Both the position numbers and the translations under genes were made by a program. From Gammaproteobacteria bacterium (GTDB taxonomy: Bacteria > Pseudomonadota > Gammaproteobacteria > Granulosicoccales > Granulosicoccaceae): DNA of 64,000 nt. Below are positions 53,989-62,827 of the stretch, one piece after another. The stretch is from contig PDPU01000040.1 of the NCBI GenBank assembly GCA_002746645.1, positions 38,501 through 102,500 on the forward strand, read 5' to 3'. Each line of letters starts with the position of its first letter. Position 1 is the first letter of the stretch. The notes beneath the pieces were generated by a model. It was not told the origin of the DNA, ran no database searches, and was given only the letters and a program-made list of their open reading frames with translations.

Positions 53989-54683
53989 ACTCGCCATCTC
54001 GGCATCGTGGCGAAGCAGACGCGACCGAGGCGGGTTCGCCGCTCCCAAGCGAGCAGCCGAGCTTGATCGTGCGGGGGCTGCGCAAGCGCTTCGGCCGCCT
54101 ACCCGTCATCGACGGCTTCTCGGAGCGCTTTCTCGGCGGAGCGCACGCGTTGGTCGGACCGAACGGTGTCGGCAAGTCCACGCTGCTCGGGCTGATGGCC
54201 GGCGCGCTGGCGTCGGACGAGGGAGAGATCGAAGTCTCCGGGTTCGATCTCCGTGAACGTCCTCTGGCGGCCAGGCAGTGCATCGGCTACGCCCCTGAAG
54301 AGTCCGTCCTCTACCCGTTCATGAGCGGTGCCGAGCTGTTGCGCCTGGTCAGGCTGGCGAAGCGGGTCGATACCTCGCCGGAACAGGCTCGGTTGATCCG
54401 TGACTTCGGCCTCGAAGAGAGCCTCGGGCGGCGCGTCGAAAACATGTCGCAAGGCACCCGAAAGAAACTGCTGATTGCGGCGGCGCTGACCGGCGAGCCC
54501 GAGGTGCTGCTACTGGACGAGCCGAGCAACGCGCTCGATGCTGGCTCGCTGGACGCACTGTCGGCGCTGATCCGCGAGGGCGTAGCGAGGCGGACAATCG
54601 TCTTCGCCAGCCACGACGAAACCTTCGTCGAAACCGTGGGCGCGCGCATCGTGCCTGTGGCCCGCGCCGCGCCGCGAACGTGA
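53985..54683 (+). CDS. ABC transporter ATP-binding protein
   Basis: A 232-residue ATPase. Walker A GPNGVGKS is near residue 53, the signature is MSQGTRKKLLIAAAL, Walker B is VLLLDEPSNALD and the switch histidine is in FASHDETF. The MSQGTRKK form is usual for ABC-2 exporters of drugs, lipids or peptides. It pairs with the permease just upstream. Its start overlaps the permease stop. Confidence 0.88.
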   Translation: MNSPSRHRGEADATEAGSPLPSEQPSLIVRGLRKRFGRLPVIDGFSERFLGGAHALVGPNGVGKSTLLGLMAGALASDEGEIEVSGFDLRERPLAARQCIGYAPEESVLYPFMSGAELLRLVRLAKRVDTSPEQARLIRDFGLEESLGRRVENMSQGTRKKLLIAAALTGEPEVLLLDEPSNALDAGSLDALSALIREGVARRTIVFASHDETFVETVGARIVPVARAAPRT

Positions 54684-54770
54684 GCCGGAACATCACGCGA
54701 GTACGGTATCGCGCATCGTGTTCGCACAGATCCTCACGCCGGTAGTCACTGAGGCACTGGGATTGCCAGG

Positions 54771-56378
54771 CTATTGCGATCGTCGTCGCCTCGCCAGAAA
54801 GGCGACACCCAGCATCAATGCAAGCGATGCCGGGGAAAGCGCCGAGTGCCGGGCATTGATGGAACAACCGCCGCTCGAATAGCCGCTGATACCAACATCG
54901 GTACTGGTGACGCTGCTCGTCACACCTTTATCCATACTGTCGGTATCGAGTGTGGCAGCAAATTCGAGATCGGGATCGGTTCTGATGCGATCGATACGTG
55001 TGCGCATCAGCGAAACACCCCTGGCCCACGCAGCAACGGCACGCTGCGTGGCCAGACTTCGATAATAGATTGCGTCGAGCGGGTGCTCGTACGTGTTCGG
55101 TCCTGCCTTGAAGATGACAAGCCGACGGTAACGATCAAGCTCGATGGACAGGTCGTGGTAGGTGTCGAAGGCAAGCGGTTCCTCAGGGTAGATGCAGGAA
55201 GTGCCGGGCATTTCGCCAAGCATGCCCTCCGACTTGCCCTCTTCGCCAACACGCACCAGACAGAAGATGGCAAAGGGATCCGGACGACCCCGGTTGGCTC
55301 TCATGTAGTTCATCGCGATCACCTCGCCGAGATTTCCCTTGCCTTTCACACCACCGTCAGCGCGTTCATTGTAGAGCACACTTCTGAGCCGGAACGTGAG
55401 TTCGGCATCATCGCTCTCGAGGAACGAGCGGCCTTCGAACATGGCGCTGGCCTCGATGAAATCAGTATCGTTCTCGAGCAAGAGCTGCGTGATCTTGCTA
55501 CCCGTTTCACCCGTGTTCTCGGCCATCATGACGATCGCGCCGTCATCCCAGAAGATGTCAAGGAGCGGATCATCGTTATCGCCGATTCGCGGATGGAGGT
55601 TGACCTGTCGTGGCAACCAGGACACATCACCCAGATCGTCGACGTCATGCAGCCTTATCTCGGCACGCGCACCATCACCGTAAGTAACCATGAACAGTTG
55701 TCGCATGAATCTGGCGGGTTTGAACAGCGATACTTCCGGGTTCAGCGGAAAGACCTGTCGATGTTCGTTGAGTGTCACCACCATGGCCTGCGCGGCTCGG
55801 TCGAACTCGATGGCGGCGTCAACGATCTGGTTGTCGTCGAAAGACCATGCCGGTCGCTCGCAGTTGACGATCACACCATCGTCACTGACGACCAGCGGTT
55901 GCAGAGTACCTTCGTGATCATAATGACGAACACACAGCTCAGCGCGGTTTCTGCCATCGGCATATTGGGTCACACGCAGATTTGCGAATCCCTTGCCGGC
56001 ATTTGTGCCCAGACCACCATCCCGGTAGACATTGAAGGCAAACAGGTCGAGCGAAAGCTGTCGCAAACCACTCTGCGGCAGACTTCGCTCGCCGGTGAAG
56101 GCGAATTCGGCCGAGAGTGACTGTCGTGTGGCGTCAGTCGTTGCCAGCCGCAGGAAGCTGGAATCACTTTCGGCGTTGTCGAACACCACATCAACCGCCT
56201 CACCCGCAGCTTGCACCGATGGCTGGTCGAGCCTGCTTCGCGTCAGCACGAAACCGCGCGGCGCAAAGGGATTCTCTGTGAAATCGTCGGCAAATTCTGC
56301 CGCACTGGCACGGTTCACGAAATCCGGCGCCAGCAGCAACAGAGCAAATACACAAACACTGCAGTACAAGAGTTTCAT
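54771..56378 (-). CDS. Secreted protein with C-terminal Gly-Gly-Cys membrane sorting tail
   Basis: A 535-residue protein with a signal peptide (cleavage near residue 26, RASAAEFA). The body is beta-rich and acidic with repeated jelly-roll-like patterns, and I do not recognise a named domain. The C-terminus ends SSGGCSINARHSALSPASLALMLGVAFLARRRRSQ-like (Gly-Gly-Cys, then one membrane helix, then an Arg cluster). This is the layout of JDVT-CTERM and similar sorting tails, which are cleaved by an intramembrane protease and anchored. Residues about 440-470 (RGVSLMRTRIDRIRTDPD) recur in a broken copy upstream at 56.7 kb. Confidence 0.65.
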   Translation of the reverse strand: MKLLYCSVCVFALLLLAPDFVNRASAAEFADDFTENPFAPRGFVLTRSRLDQPSVQAAGEAVDVVFDNAESDSSFLRLATTDATRQSLSAEFAFTGERSLPQSGLRQLSLDLFAFNVYRDGGLGTNAGKGFANLRVTQYADGRNRAELCVRHYDHEGTLQPLVVSDDGVIVNCERPAWSFDDNQIVDAAIEFDRAAQAMVVTLNEHRQVFPLNPEVSLFKPARFMRQLFMVTYGDGARAEIRLHDVDDLGDVSWLPRQVNLHPRIGDNDDPLLDIFWDDGAIVMMAENTGETGSKITQLLLENDTDFIEASAMFEGRSFLESDDAELTFRLRSVLYNERADGGVKGKGNLGEVIAMNYMRANRGRPDPFAIFCLVRVGEEGKSEGMLGEMPGTSCIYPEEPLAFDTYHDLSIELDRYRRLVIFKAGPNTYEHPLDAIYYRSLATQRAVAAWARGVSLMRTRIDRIRTDPDLEFAATLDTDSMDKGVTSSVTSTDVGISGYSSGGCSINARHSALSPASLALMLGVAFLARRRRSQ

Positions 56379-56689
56379 CGAGGCATTATCTCAACATGCC
56401 ACCAAGCGCTGAAATCCGGATAGCCGTTTACAGAAGCAAATCACAGTGGAAGTGAGACGTCATTCGCTGAATCGACACGGAACGAGACAAGGCTCACGCT
56501 GCCTGAATTCGCTCACTCTGGCGCTGTTCTCCACACCGGCGCCTGGAGCCTTGTTCAGTATCTGCAGACTCGGATGGATCAATCCCTGAATCCATCTCTC
56601 CAACGTGCTCCAGCGCGCTGGCCAATACCCTGCCTCGAAGGAAGTGGCCAGCATGGCCGCCGTCGTCCTCACTTGCGGCATTGCATCTG

Positions 56690-56790
56690 GTGGCAAAGCC
56701 AGGATCGAGATCGGTTCTGATGCGATCGATACGTGCGCGCAGCAGCGAGACACCCTCGGCCAGCGCATCAACCACACACTGCAGCGGAGC
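56690..56790 (-). pseudogene. Degraded duplicate of the C-terminal part of the 54771-56378 protein
   Basis: On the minus strand this stretch encodes EGVSLLRARIDRIRTDLDPGF, close to the RGVSLMRTRIDRIRTDPDLEF segment of the gene at 54771-56378. Flanking sequence does not continue the match in one frame and there is no start or signal peptide. The 618-nt gap 56379-56996 has no other gene. It looks like a remnant of a tandem gene copy. Confidence 0.65.
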
Positions 56791-56996
56791 GAACAGCCCG
56801 AGCCTGCAACAGCACACATCCCGAACCGTCATCAGACTCTGGTCATGACGACATCAGGTACGTGGAGCTGAGTAGCTACTGTCTACGGAAGGAAATCCGC
56901 CTCGATCTTGATGGCCTGTTGACAAAATCACACAAAAGTTTCGAAGGCTGCGACACCATTTCTGCCGGTCGCAGCCGATAATGATGGTCGACAAAC

Positions 56997-57833
56997 GTGC
57001 AAGCCATCAGTGAGCCCTACGTGAACAATCCGTCCACCGCTGCCAAGCCGGCCAGGAACAAGTCGTCTCACGAAAGCCTGGAAGTGCTCTCGGTCCGTCA
57101 CTGGACTGATCGGCTGTTTTCATTTCGCACCACGCGCCCCGAAAGCCTGCGCTTTCGCTCGGGTGAGTTCCTCATGATCGGCCTGCATGACGAGACCGGC
57201 AAGGCCATCATGCGTGCCTACTCGATCGCGTCGCCAAACTGGGACGAGGAGCTCGAGTTCTACTCCATCAAGGTGCCTGATGGCCCACTGACTTCACGCC
57301 TGTGCAAGATCGAGCCAGGTGATTCCGTGCTGCTGCGCCCGAAGCCGGTAGGCACACTTGTCTACGATGCACTGGTGTCGGGAAAGCGACTGTGGCTATT
57401 CGCCACGGGCACCGGAATCGCACCATTCGCCAGCATCATTCGTGACCCGGAAACCTACGAACACTTCGAGCAGGTCATACTGACGCACACCTGTCGTCAG
57501 GCTGCCGAGCTTGACTACGGCAAGGATCTCATGCAACGCATCGCGGACGATGAACTCATCAGCGAATTCGTCGGTGATCGGCTTACCTACTATCCCTCGA
57601 CGACGCGGGAAGCGAGCGAACACCAAGGTCGCATTACTTCGCTGATCGAAAGCGGCAAGCTTTTCGAAGATCTGGGCCTCGAAGGACTCAAGCCCGACGA
57701 AGACCGCGCCATGCTGTGCGGTTCACTGGCTTTCAACCGTGACATGATGCAAGTGCTCGAAGCACGGGGCCTCGAGCAGGGAAGCAACTCGAAGCCAGGT
57801 CACTACGTGGTCGAAAAAGCCTTTGTCGACTGA
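56997..57833 (+). CDS. fpr: Ferredoxin--NADP+ reductase
   Basis: A 278-residue flavoprotein. The FAD motif RAYSIASP is at 73-80, the NADP motif is GTGIAPF near 137, and the C-terminus is VEKAFVD, typical of the bacterial subclass I enzyme. It passes electrons between NADPH and ferredoxin or flavodoxin, often in oxidative stress. The GTG at 56997 is the assumed start; no ATG fits, and another GTG at 57021 would trim eight poorly conserved residues. It stands alone. Confidence 0.9.
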   Translation: MQAISEPYVNNPSTAAKPARNKSSHESLEVLSVRHWTDRLFSFRTTRPESLRFRSGEFLMIGLHDETGKAIMRAYSIASPNWDEELEFYSIKVPDGPLTSRLCKIEPGDSVLLRPKPVGTLVYDALVSGKRLWLFATGTGIAPFASIIRDPETYEHFEQVILTHTCRQAAELDYGKDLMQRIADDELISEFVGDRLTYYPSTTREASEHQGRITSLIESGKLFEDLGLEGLKPDEDRAMLCGSLAFNRDMMQVLEARGLEQGSNSKPGHYVVEKAFVD

Positions 57834-58345
57834 TATCGTTGTCTGCGACGATGCGCTGTCGTCTCTGACAGCGCGCTGTTCGCCTGCCTGACCTCGAGAA
57901 AGACAAGGCGGCGACGGTCGGTATCCGACTCACAACCCGGTGACCGCGGCACCATCGGCCCGTTCTTCTGCCGCAGCCGATGCACGGTAGCGGGCGGCAG
58001 ATATTCTTCGGGAGTGATCAGCCCGTGCCAGTGCACTGCGACGAGTCATCCTCGCTGGTGTCAGGCGTCGCCAAACGCATTTGCATGCACCAGCCACCGG
58101 CTCACACGGTTCCTGCTGTGGCTGGCCACCTTTCCCTCCCATGAGATCCGCATGAGAATCCGCCCATTGTGCCGGCAACGGCATGATGCGGGAAAGCGGA
58201 TCAGACCGGAAAGTGGCGGAAAGGGAAGCGCTGCAGCGGTGAACAACCACCAAACGGCCACGAACGCAGCAGCAAGAGCCGCACATTCCAGCATGGAGGG
58301 CCTGGTCGTGATCGTCGCTCGAAAGTACATGCATGCGCAAATGGT
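57834..58345. other. Intergenic region without a recognisable gene
   Basis: About 510 nt between fpr and the MarR-linked module. Short frames on both strands lack ribosome sites and family resemblance. Near the right end is CATGCATGCGCA (58328-58339), a half-match to the operator at 58373-58388. Confidence 0.5.
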
Positions 58346-58388
58346 TTGACAATTGCGGCTCGTTTCATTATTATGCATGCACATGCAT
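58346..58388 (+). promoter_or_regulatory. Strong sigma70 promoter with overlapping palindromic operator
   Basis: TTGACA (58346-58351) and TATTAT (58369-58374) are 17 nt apart, close to consensus. The inverted repeat ATGCATG-CA-CATGCAT at 58373-58388 starts at the -10 box and covers the likely transcription start. This is the layout of a promoter repressed by a dimeric regulator, perhaps the MarR protein at the end of the module. Confidence 0.8.
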
Positions 58389-58404
58389 TCATATGGAGGC
58401 CTGC

Positions 58405-59043
58405 ATGACATCCATCACCATCTACTCAGACTATGTCTGCCCCTTCTGCCTGTTGGCGGAACAGGTGTTGTCCGATGCAATTGCAGACCGCGACATCGCC
58501 ATTACATGGCGACCCTTTGAGCTGCGTCCGGCACCGGAGCCGACGTTGAGGCCGGAAGATCCGTATCTGCCCTCTGTATGGCAGAGATCCGTCTATCCCC
58601 TCGCCCAGCGTCTTGGGGTGCCGATGCGATTGCCGTCGATCTCGCCACAGCCGCGCACGGCAAAGGCGTTTGAGCTACTGGCGATGGCGCAAGACCAGGG
58701 CCTGGATCACGCCTACTCCGTGCGCATCCTGCGAGCCTTCTTCCAGGAAGACCAGGACATTGGCAAACCGGAAACCCTGATCGGGCTTGCCGCCGAGGTC
58801 GGCCTTGACCCCGACGAAGCCCGCAAGGCACTGGAGAGCGGCACCTATGCCCAACGTCACCAGAAGGCATTACGCCATGCCCGCGAGGACATGCAGATCA
58901 CATCCGTTCCCACCATCGTCGTCGGCGATCAGGTTTTCCGTGGCACACCACCTCTGGAAGCACTCAGGCACGCCATCGACCGGATGATCCGAAGTGAGCA
59001 GACGAGCGATGTCTCATCGGAACGAAAGGAGCATTCATCATGA
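58405..59043 (+). CDS. DsbA-family FrnE-like thiol oxidoreductase
   Basis: A 212-residue protein with no signal peptide, so cytosolic. The CPFC active site is at Cys12-Cys15 and the cis-proline loop is ITSVPTIVVGDQVFRGTPP. FrnE-like proteins handle thiols in oxidative or polyketide-related stress. ATG 58405 has GGAGG 5 nt upstream. It starts a likely operon with two SMR exporters and a deaminase (ATGA overlap with the next gene). Confidence 0.85.
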   Translation: MTSITIYSDYVCPFCLLAEQVLSDAIADRDIAITWRPFELRPAPEPTLRPEDPYLPSVWQRSVYPLAQRLGVPMRLPSISPQPRTAKAFELLAMAQDQGLDHAYSVRILRAFFQEDQDIGKPETLIGLAAEVGLDPDEARKALESGTYAQRHQKALRHAREDMQITSVPTIVVGDQVFRGTPPLEALRHAIDRMIRSEQTSDVSSERKEHSS

Positions 59044-59360
59044 GTTGGCTATATCTGAGCATCGCCGTGATCTTTGAAATCGCGGTGGCGATTTCCGCAG
59101 GAAACGCAAAAGGCTTCACCCGTTTCGGCTGGACAGCAGCCACCCTGATCAGCGGGGCAATCGCCACCTATTTCCTCAGCCTTGCCTTGCTGACCTTCGA
59201 AGTTGGAATCGGGTATGCCATCTGGACGTCCGTTGCCGGCGTCGGAATCGTCATTCTCGGTGCTTTGTTCTTCGGGCAGCGGCTGAATCCGAGCAAGCTC
59301 TTCGGAATCGCGCTCGTCATCGGCGGCGTCGTGGGCCTGCGGCTCAGCGGTGTGGCATGA
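59040..59360 (+). CDS. Small multidrug resistance (SMR) transporter, first of a pair
   Basis: A 106-residue protein with four membrane helices. Glu13 in helix 1 (AVIFEIAVAIS) is the essential proton/substrate residue. GYAIWTSVAGVG is the SMR helix-3 motif. Paired SMR genes usually form heterodimers that export quaternary ammonium or guanidinium-type cations. It overlaps the DsbA-like gene by 4 nt. Confidence 0.85.
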   Translation: MSWLYLSIAVIFEIAVAISAGNAKGFTRFGWTAATLISGAIATYFLSLALLTFEVGIGYAIWTSVAGVGIVILGALFFGQRLNPSKLFGIALVIGGVVGLRLSGVA

Positions 59361-59404
59361 AGGCAACAGTCCATCACCTCATTCATCTCACAAAGGAATC
59401 CGAC

Positions 59405-59794
59405 ATGACGACGATCAACGAAACGAACAAAGGCAATGGGCGCGCATGGGCCATGCTGTTGCTTGCCAGCGCCTTCGAAATTGGCTATGCCCTCAGCGTG
59501 GGAGGTAGCCAGGCATTCACGGTACCTGGCTGGTCGGTTGCCGCAGGAGTGTTCTTCCTGCTGACGCTGTACTGCCTCAGCGCAGCCCTGAAAACCATCG
59601 ACGTGGGGATTGGCTACGCCGTATGGGCGGGCATCGGTTCGGTCGGCGCGGCAGCGTTCGGCAGCGTGTTGCTTGATCAACCGCTGACACTCACTCAGGC
59701 TTTCTGGCTGGCAGTCATCATTGGCGGTGTCGTCTGGTTGAAGCTCGCGGACAGCCCCAGGCTCCAGGCCCACAAAAGTGGAATACCCGCATGA
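59405..59794 (+). CDS. SMR transporter, second of a pair
   Basis: A 129-residue protein with four helices. Glu25 (LASAFEIGYALS) matches the key residue and GYAVWAGIGSVG the helix-3 motif. ATG 59405 has AAAGGA 8 nt upstream; an ATG at 59357 overlapping the previous stop would add 16 residues. Its N- and C-terminal tails are longer than in the partner, as is usual in SMR heterodimers. Confidence 0.85.
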   Translation: MTTINETNKGNGRAWAMLLLASAFEIGYALSVGGSQAFTVPGWSVAAGVFFLLTLYCLSAALKTIDVGIGYAVWAGIGSVGAAAFGSVLLDQPLTLTQAFWLAVIIGGVVWLKLADSPRLQAHKSGIPA

Positions 59795-60291
59795 TGGCCG
59801 ACAACCCCAGTGAGCGAATCACGCAGCGCATGAAGGATACTGTGGCCTACTCGGCAAAGCATGTCCACGGTGGCGGTATTCCCTTCACGGCCTTCGTTGT
59901 CGATGCACACGGCATGGTTCTCGGGCGCGGCGTCAACCGCGTCAGGGAACACCACGACCCGATCGCCCACGCGGAAGTCGAGGCCATCCGGGATGCGTGC
60001 CGCACCGCCGGAACGTCATATCTCTCCGGCCAGACGCTGCTGGCGTCGGGAGAACCATGCGCCATGTGCTACCTGAGCGCGTTTTACGCGGGTATCGAAC
60101 AAGTGTATTTCGCCGTTGATCGAAACGAAGCGGCAACATACGGATTCGACTATCGCAGCACCTACGCACTGCTCTCCCATGACCCGCTGGACTGGAAGTT
60201 TCCCGTCGTACGCAAGTTGCCGGTGCCAGAGGGCGTGCAACCGTTCCTGGCGTTCCTGTCCCGAATGAACTCGCAGGGCCGAACCTCTTGA
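59791..60291 (+). CDS. Cytidine/guanine deaminase-like zinc enzyme
   Basis: A 166-residue protein of the CDA fold. Zinc ligands and proton shuttle are His60 and Glu62 (HAEVEA), Cys90 and Cys93 (PCAMC). The wider pattern suits a nucleoside or guanine deaminase. It overlaps the second SMR gene (ATGA), so the exporters and deaminase are made together; a role in processing the exported nitrogen compound is a guess. Confidence 0.82.
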   Translation: MMADNPSERITQRMKDTVAYSAKHVHGGGIPFTAFVVDAHGMVLGRGVNRVREHHDPIAHAEVEAIRDACRTAGTSYLSGQTLLASGEPCAMCYLSAFYAGIEQVYFAVDRNEAATYGFDYRSTYALLSHDPLDWKFPVVRKLPVPEGVQPFLAFLSRMNSQGRTS

Positions 60292-60316
60292 ATTGTACGG
60301 ACATACCTATGAGAAA

Positions 60317-60329
60317 ATGGACTGTCCAT
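60317..60329. promoter_or_regulatory. Palindrome upstream of the marR-type gene
   Basis: ATGGAC-T-GTCCAT is a perfect inverted repeat 25 nt before the regulator start. It could be an autoregulatory site. It differs from the palindrome at 58373-58388, so the two promoters may answer to different regulators. Confidence 0.45.
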
Positions 60330-60354
60330 CGTTCAAGAGGAGCGCGTGTCAGCG

Positions 60355-60765
60355 ATGTCAAAGAGAAGCGATACATGGCTCAAGCTGATTCAAATCGTCT
60401 CCAACGTCGAGGCCGATCTGGGCAGAGTCCTGCAAGCCCAACATGGGATTGGCCTGTCTGAATACCGGGCTCTGGACATACTGGCGGACTCTCAGGATTC
60501 CGAACTGCGAATGCAGGAGTTGGCCACCCATCTGCGTTTGAACCAAAGCTCGGTTTCTCGGATGGTGGAACGTCTGGAGCGTGCCGATCTGACCATTCGA
60601 GACCTGTGTCCGGAAGACAAACGCGGGGTGTATGCGGTGCTGACCAAGAAGGGGCGTGCCCGCCTGAAAAGTGCACAGCCCGACTATGAGAAGGCACTGG
60701 AGGCGGCACTCGCCAGACATGGCGGCGAGAAGCTGCTGACGGTACCAGGCTTGCAGGCGCGATAG
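60355..60765 (+). CDS. MarR-family transcriptional regulator
   Basis: A 136-residue winged-helix protein. The recognition region LATHLRLNQSSVSRMVERLERADL and wing CPEDKRGVYAVLTKKGR are typical. GAGGAG lies 12 nt before ATG 60355; a GTG at 60346 is too close to it. It follows the exporter/deaminase genes and is the natural candidate to control them in response to a small molecule. Confidence 0.9.
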   Translation: MSKRSDTWLKLIQIVSNVEADLGRVLQAQHGIGLSEYRALDILADSQDSELRMQELATHLRLNQSSVSRMVERLERADLTIRDLCPEDKRGVYAVLTKKGRARLKSAQPDYEKALEAALARHGGEKLLTVPGLQAR

Positions 60766-60903
60766 GCCGTTTTCAGTCTTGCCAATGTAAAAAAGACTGA
60801 TTGATTGGCGCGCGTTGCTTTCGCGTTTCGCGAATCGCTTTCGCTCACCACCTGAAAGCACCGATCACGGCGCTTCGCGCCTTGTTCGGCGCACCAAAAC
60901 AAA

Positions 60904-60930
60904 AAAGGCACCCTGCATGAGGGTGCCTTT
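60904..60930 (-). terminator. rRNA operon terminator
   Basis: On the minus strand an 11-bp perfect stem (AAAGGCACCCT / AGGGTGCCTTT) with a 5-nt loop is followed by a T-run, 10 nt after the 5S gene. Confidence 0.95.
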
Positions 60931-60939
60931 GAAATAAAA

Positions 60940-61054
60940 CCCGGCGGTGACCTACTTTCACATGGGGAAGCCCCACACTATCATCGGCGCTGAATGGTTT
61001 CACTTCCGAGTTCGAGATGGGATCGGGTGGTACCCAAACGCTAAGGCCGCCGGG
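60940..61054 (-). rRNA. rrf: 5S ribosomal RNA
   Basis: About 115 nt with complementary ends (CCCGGCGG / CCGCCGGG) and the conserved internal stretches GGTACCACCCGATCCC, ACTCGGAAGTGAAA and GATGATAGTGTGGGG on the minus strand. The ends are estimated from the terminal helix. The 128-nt spacer to 23S holds no tRNA. Confidence 0.95.
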
Positions 61055-61316
61055 AGAACTGGCATGTCGTGCCGCTTGCCGAAACATCGGTAAAGCGCTA
61101 CACGACTAAACTGGAGAGTTGAAACGTACTACACAATCATTGTCGTCATGTAACACGCTCAAGCAACTGCTTGGGTGTTATATGGTCAAGCCTCACGGGC
61201 AATTAGTACTGGTTAGCTTCACACATTGCTGTGCTTCCACACCCAGCCTATCAACCTTGTAGTCTACAAGGGCCCTACAGGGACCTCAAGGGTCCAGTGA
61301 GAACTCATCTCAGGAG

Positions 61317-61350
<34 letters not shown>

Positions 61351-61518
61351 TGTCCGATCATAGCTACCCGGCAGTGCCACTGGCGTGACAACCGGAACAC
61401 CAGAGGATCGTCCACTCCGGTCCTCTCGTACTAGGAGCAGCTTCCTTCAATTCTCAAACGCCCACGGCAGATAGGGACCGAACTGTCTCACGACGTTCTA
61501 AACCCAGCTCGCGTACCA

Positions 61519-61555
<37 letters not shown>

Positions 61556-61556
61556 A

Positions 61557-61599
<43 letters not shown>

Positions 61600-61625
61600 T
61601 CCGTCGATATGGACTCTTGGGAGGA

Positions 61626-61701
<76 letters not shown>

Positions 61702-61802
61702 ACCTGCTTTCGCACCTGCTCGACGTGTCTGTCTCGCAGTCAAGCACCCTTATGCCTTTGCACAAACCGCACGATTTCCGACCGTGCTTAGGGTACCTTC
61801 GC

Positions 61803-61845
<43 letters not shown>

Positions 61846-62107
61846 ACCCACCATACATTGTCCTCAACCCGGATTACGGGCCCAAGTTAGAACTCCAAAC
61901 ATACCAGGGTGGTATTTCAAGGATGGCTCCACGCAATCTGGCGATCACGTTTCAACGCCTCCCACCTATCCTACACAAATAGGTTCAAAGTTCAATGCAA
62001 AGCTGTAGTAAAGGTTCACGGGGTCTTTCCGTCTAGCCGCGGGTACACGGCATCTTAACCGCGAATTCAATTTCACTGAGTCTCGGGTGGAGACAGTGTG
62101 GCCATCG

Positions 62108-62154
<47 letters not shown>

Positions 62155-62780
62155 CGACAAATCTTCTTCTGTTTCCAGAAAAGTCGGACTCTATCTTGAA
62201 CTGCCTCTGCTCATCGTCGCCACAATGGCTCGAATTTCTTCGACCCCATCCGACGTCAGATGAACACCTCTGTCCATCAGGAGTAACACGGAACGAAACT
62301 TTCTGAAGTCAACGTTCTTCCTGGTTTTCAGAGGATGCTTTTCAAAAAATGGAACGATGTGTTCAAGCAAGTGTTGCTTGCTTCGCACCCTGTAAGCCAT
62401 TCGATCTTCGTGATGGTCGCGAACGACACCACAATCAAAATAAGCTTTCAGTGCGTGAAGAATCTGCACATCGCGCTCGTGTTGCACAACGGTGAATTCA
62501 GGCAATACCTGAAATCCGGCTGACATGTCCCTGTGAGGATTGATCCACACATGAAAGCAGCCTTCACCATCCACGAATCCTGTGATCCATTGAGATTCAA
62601 GCTTCATTGGCAATTCCCAAGCGTATAGTCTCTGAGGGTTCTTTGTGCATCAAAGTCTTCCCTGCGGATTGTCCCCATGTCCATCAGATTGTTACTGACA
62701 TCCCTTCCGATGTCGAGTACTGATTGGTTTTGGAGGAGTTTCCCGCATATAGCTTGGTTTTACTAAGGCTAGCGAAGTTA
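62155..62780 (-). mobile_element. Group I intron in 23S rRNA
   Basis: The 626-nt insert ends in G and follows a U, as group I introns require. The 5' exon CUAAGGU pairs with intron GCCUUAG to make P1 with a U-G pair at the splice site. Just before that strand, UUCGCU pairs with the 3' exon AGCGAA to make P10. P7 strands appear as AGAGACUAUACGC and AAGAUAGAGUCC, and a GAAA-capped hairpin (UUCUG-GAAA-CAGAA) suits P9. The insertion is after E. coli position 1931 by my count from helix 69, a site also used by introns in other bacteria and organelles. Confidence 0.93.
62191..62607 (-). CDS. LAGLIDADG homing endonuclease encoded in the 23S intron
   Basis: A 138-residue protein with one LAGLIDADG motif (WITGFVDGEGCF, residues 7-18; Glu15 is the likely catalytic acid), so it should act as a homodimer like I-CreI. 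The later block LLEHIVPFFEKHPLKTRKNVDFRKF is usual in the family. It would cut intron-less 23S genes near the insertion site and spread the intron. ATG 62607 was chosen; a TTG at 62613 is possible. Its stop codon falls inside the P7 strand of the ribozyme, so the protein and RNA core overlap. Confidence 0.93.
   Translation of the reverse strand: MKLESQWITGFVDGEGCFHVWINPHRDMSAGFQVLPEFTVVQHERDVQILHALKAYFDCGVVRDHHEDRMAYRVRSKQHLLEHIVPFFEKHPLKTRKNVDFRKFRSVLLLMDRGVHLTSDGVEEIRAIVATMSRGSSR

Positions 62781-62827
<47 letters not shown>

Noticed and set aside
61055..61182. Possible tRNA between 23S and 5S
   Set aside because: No cloverleaf, T-loop or acceptor stem can be built from this spacer.
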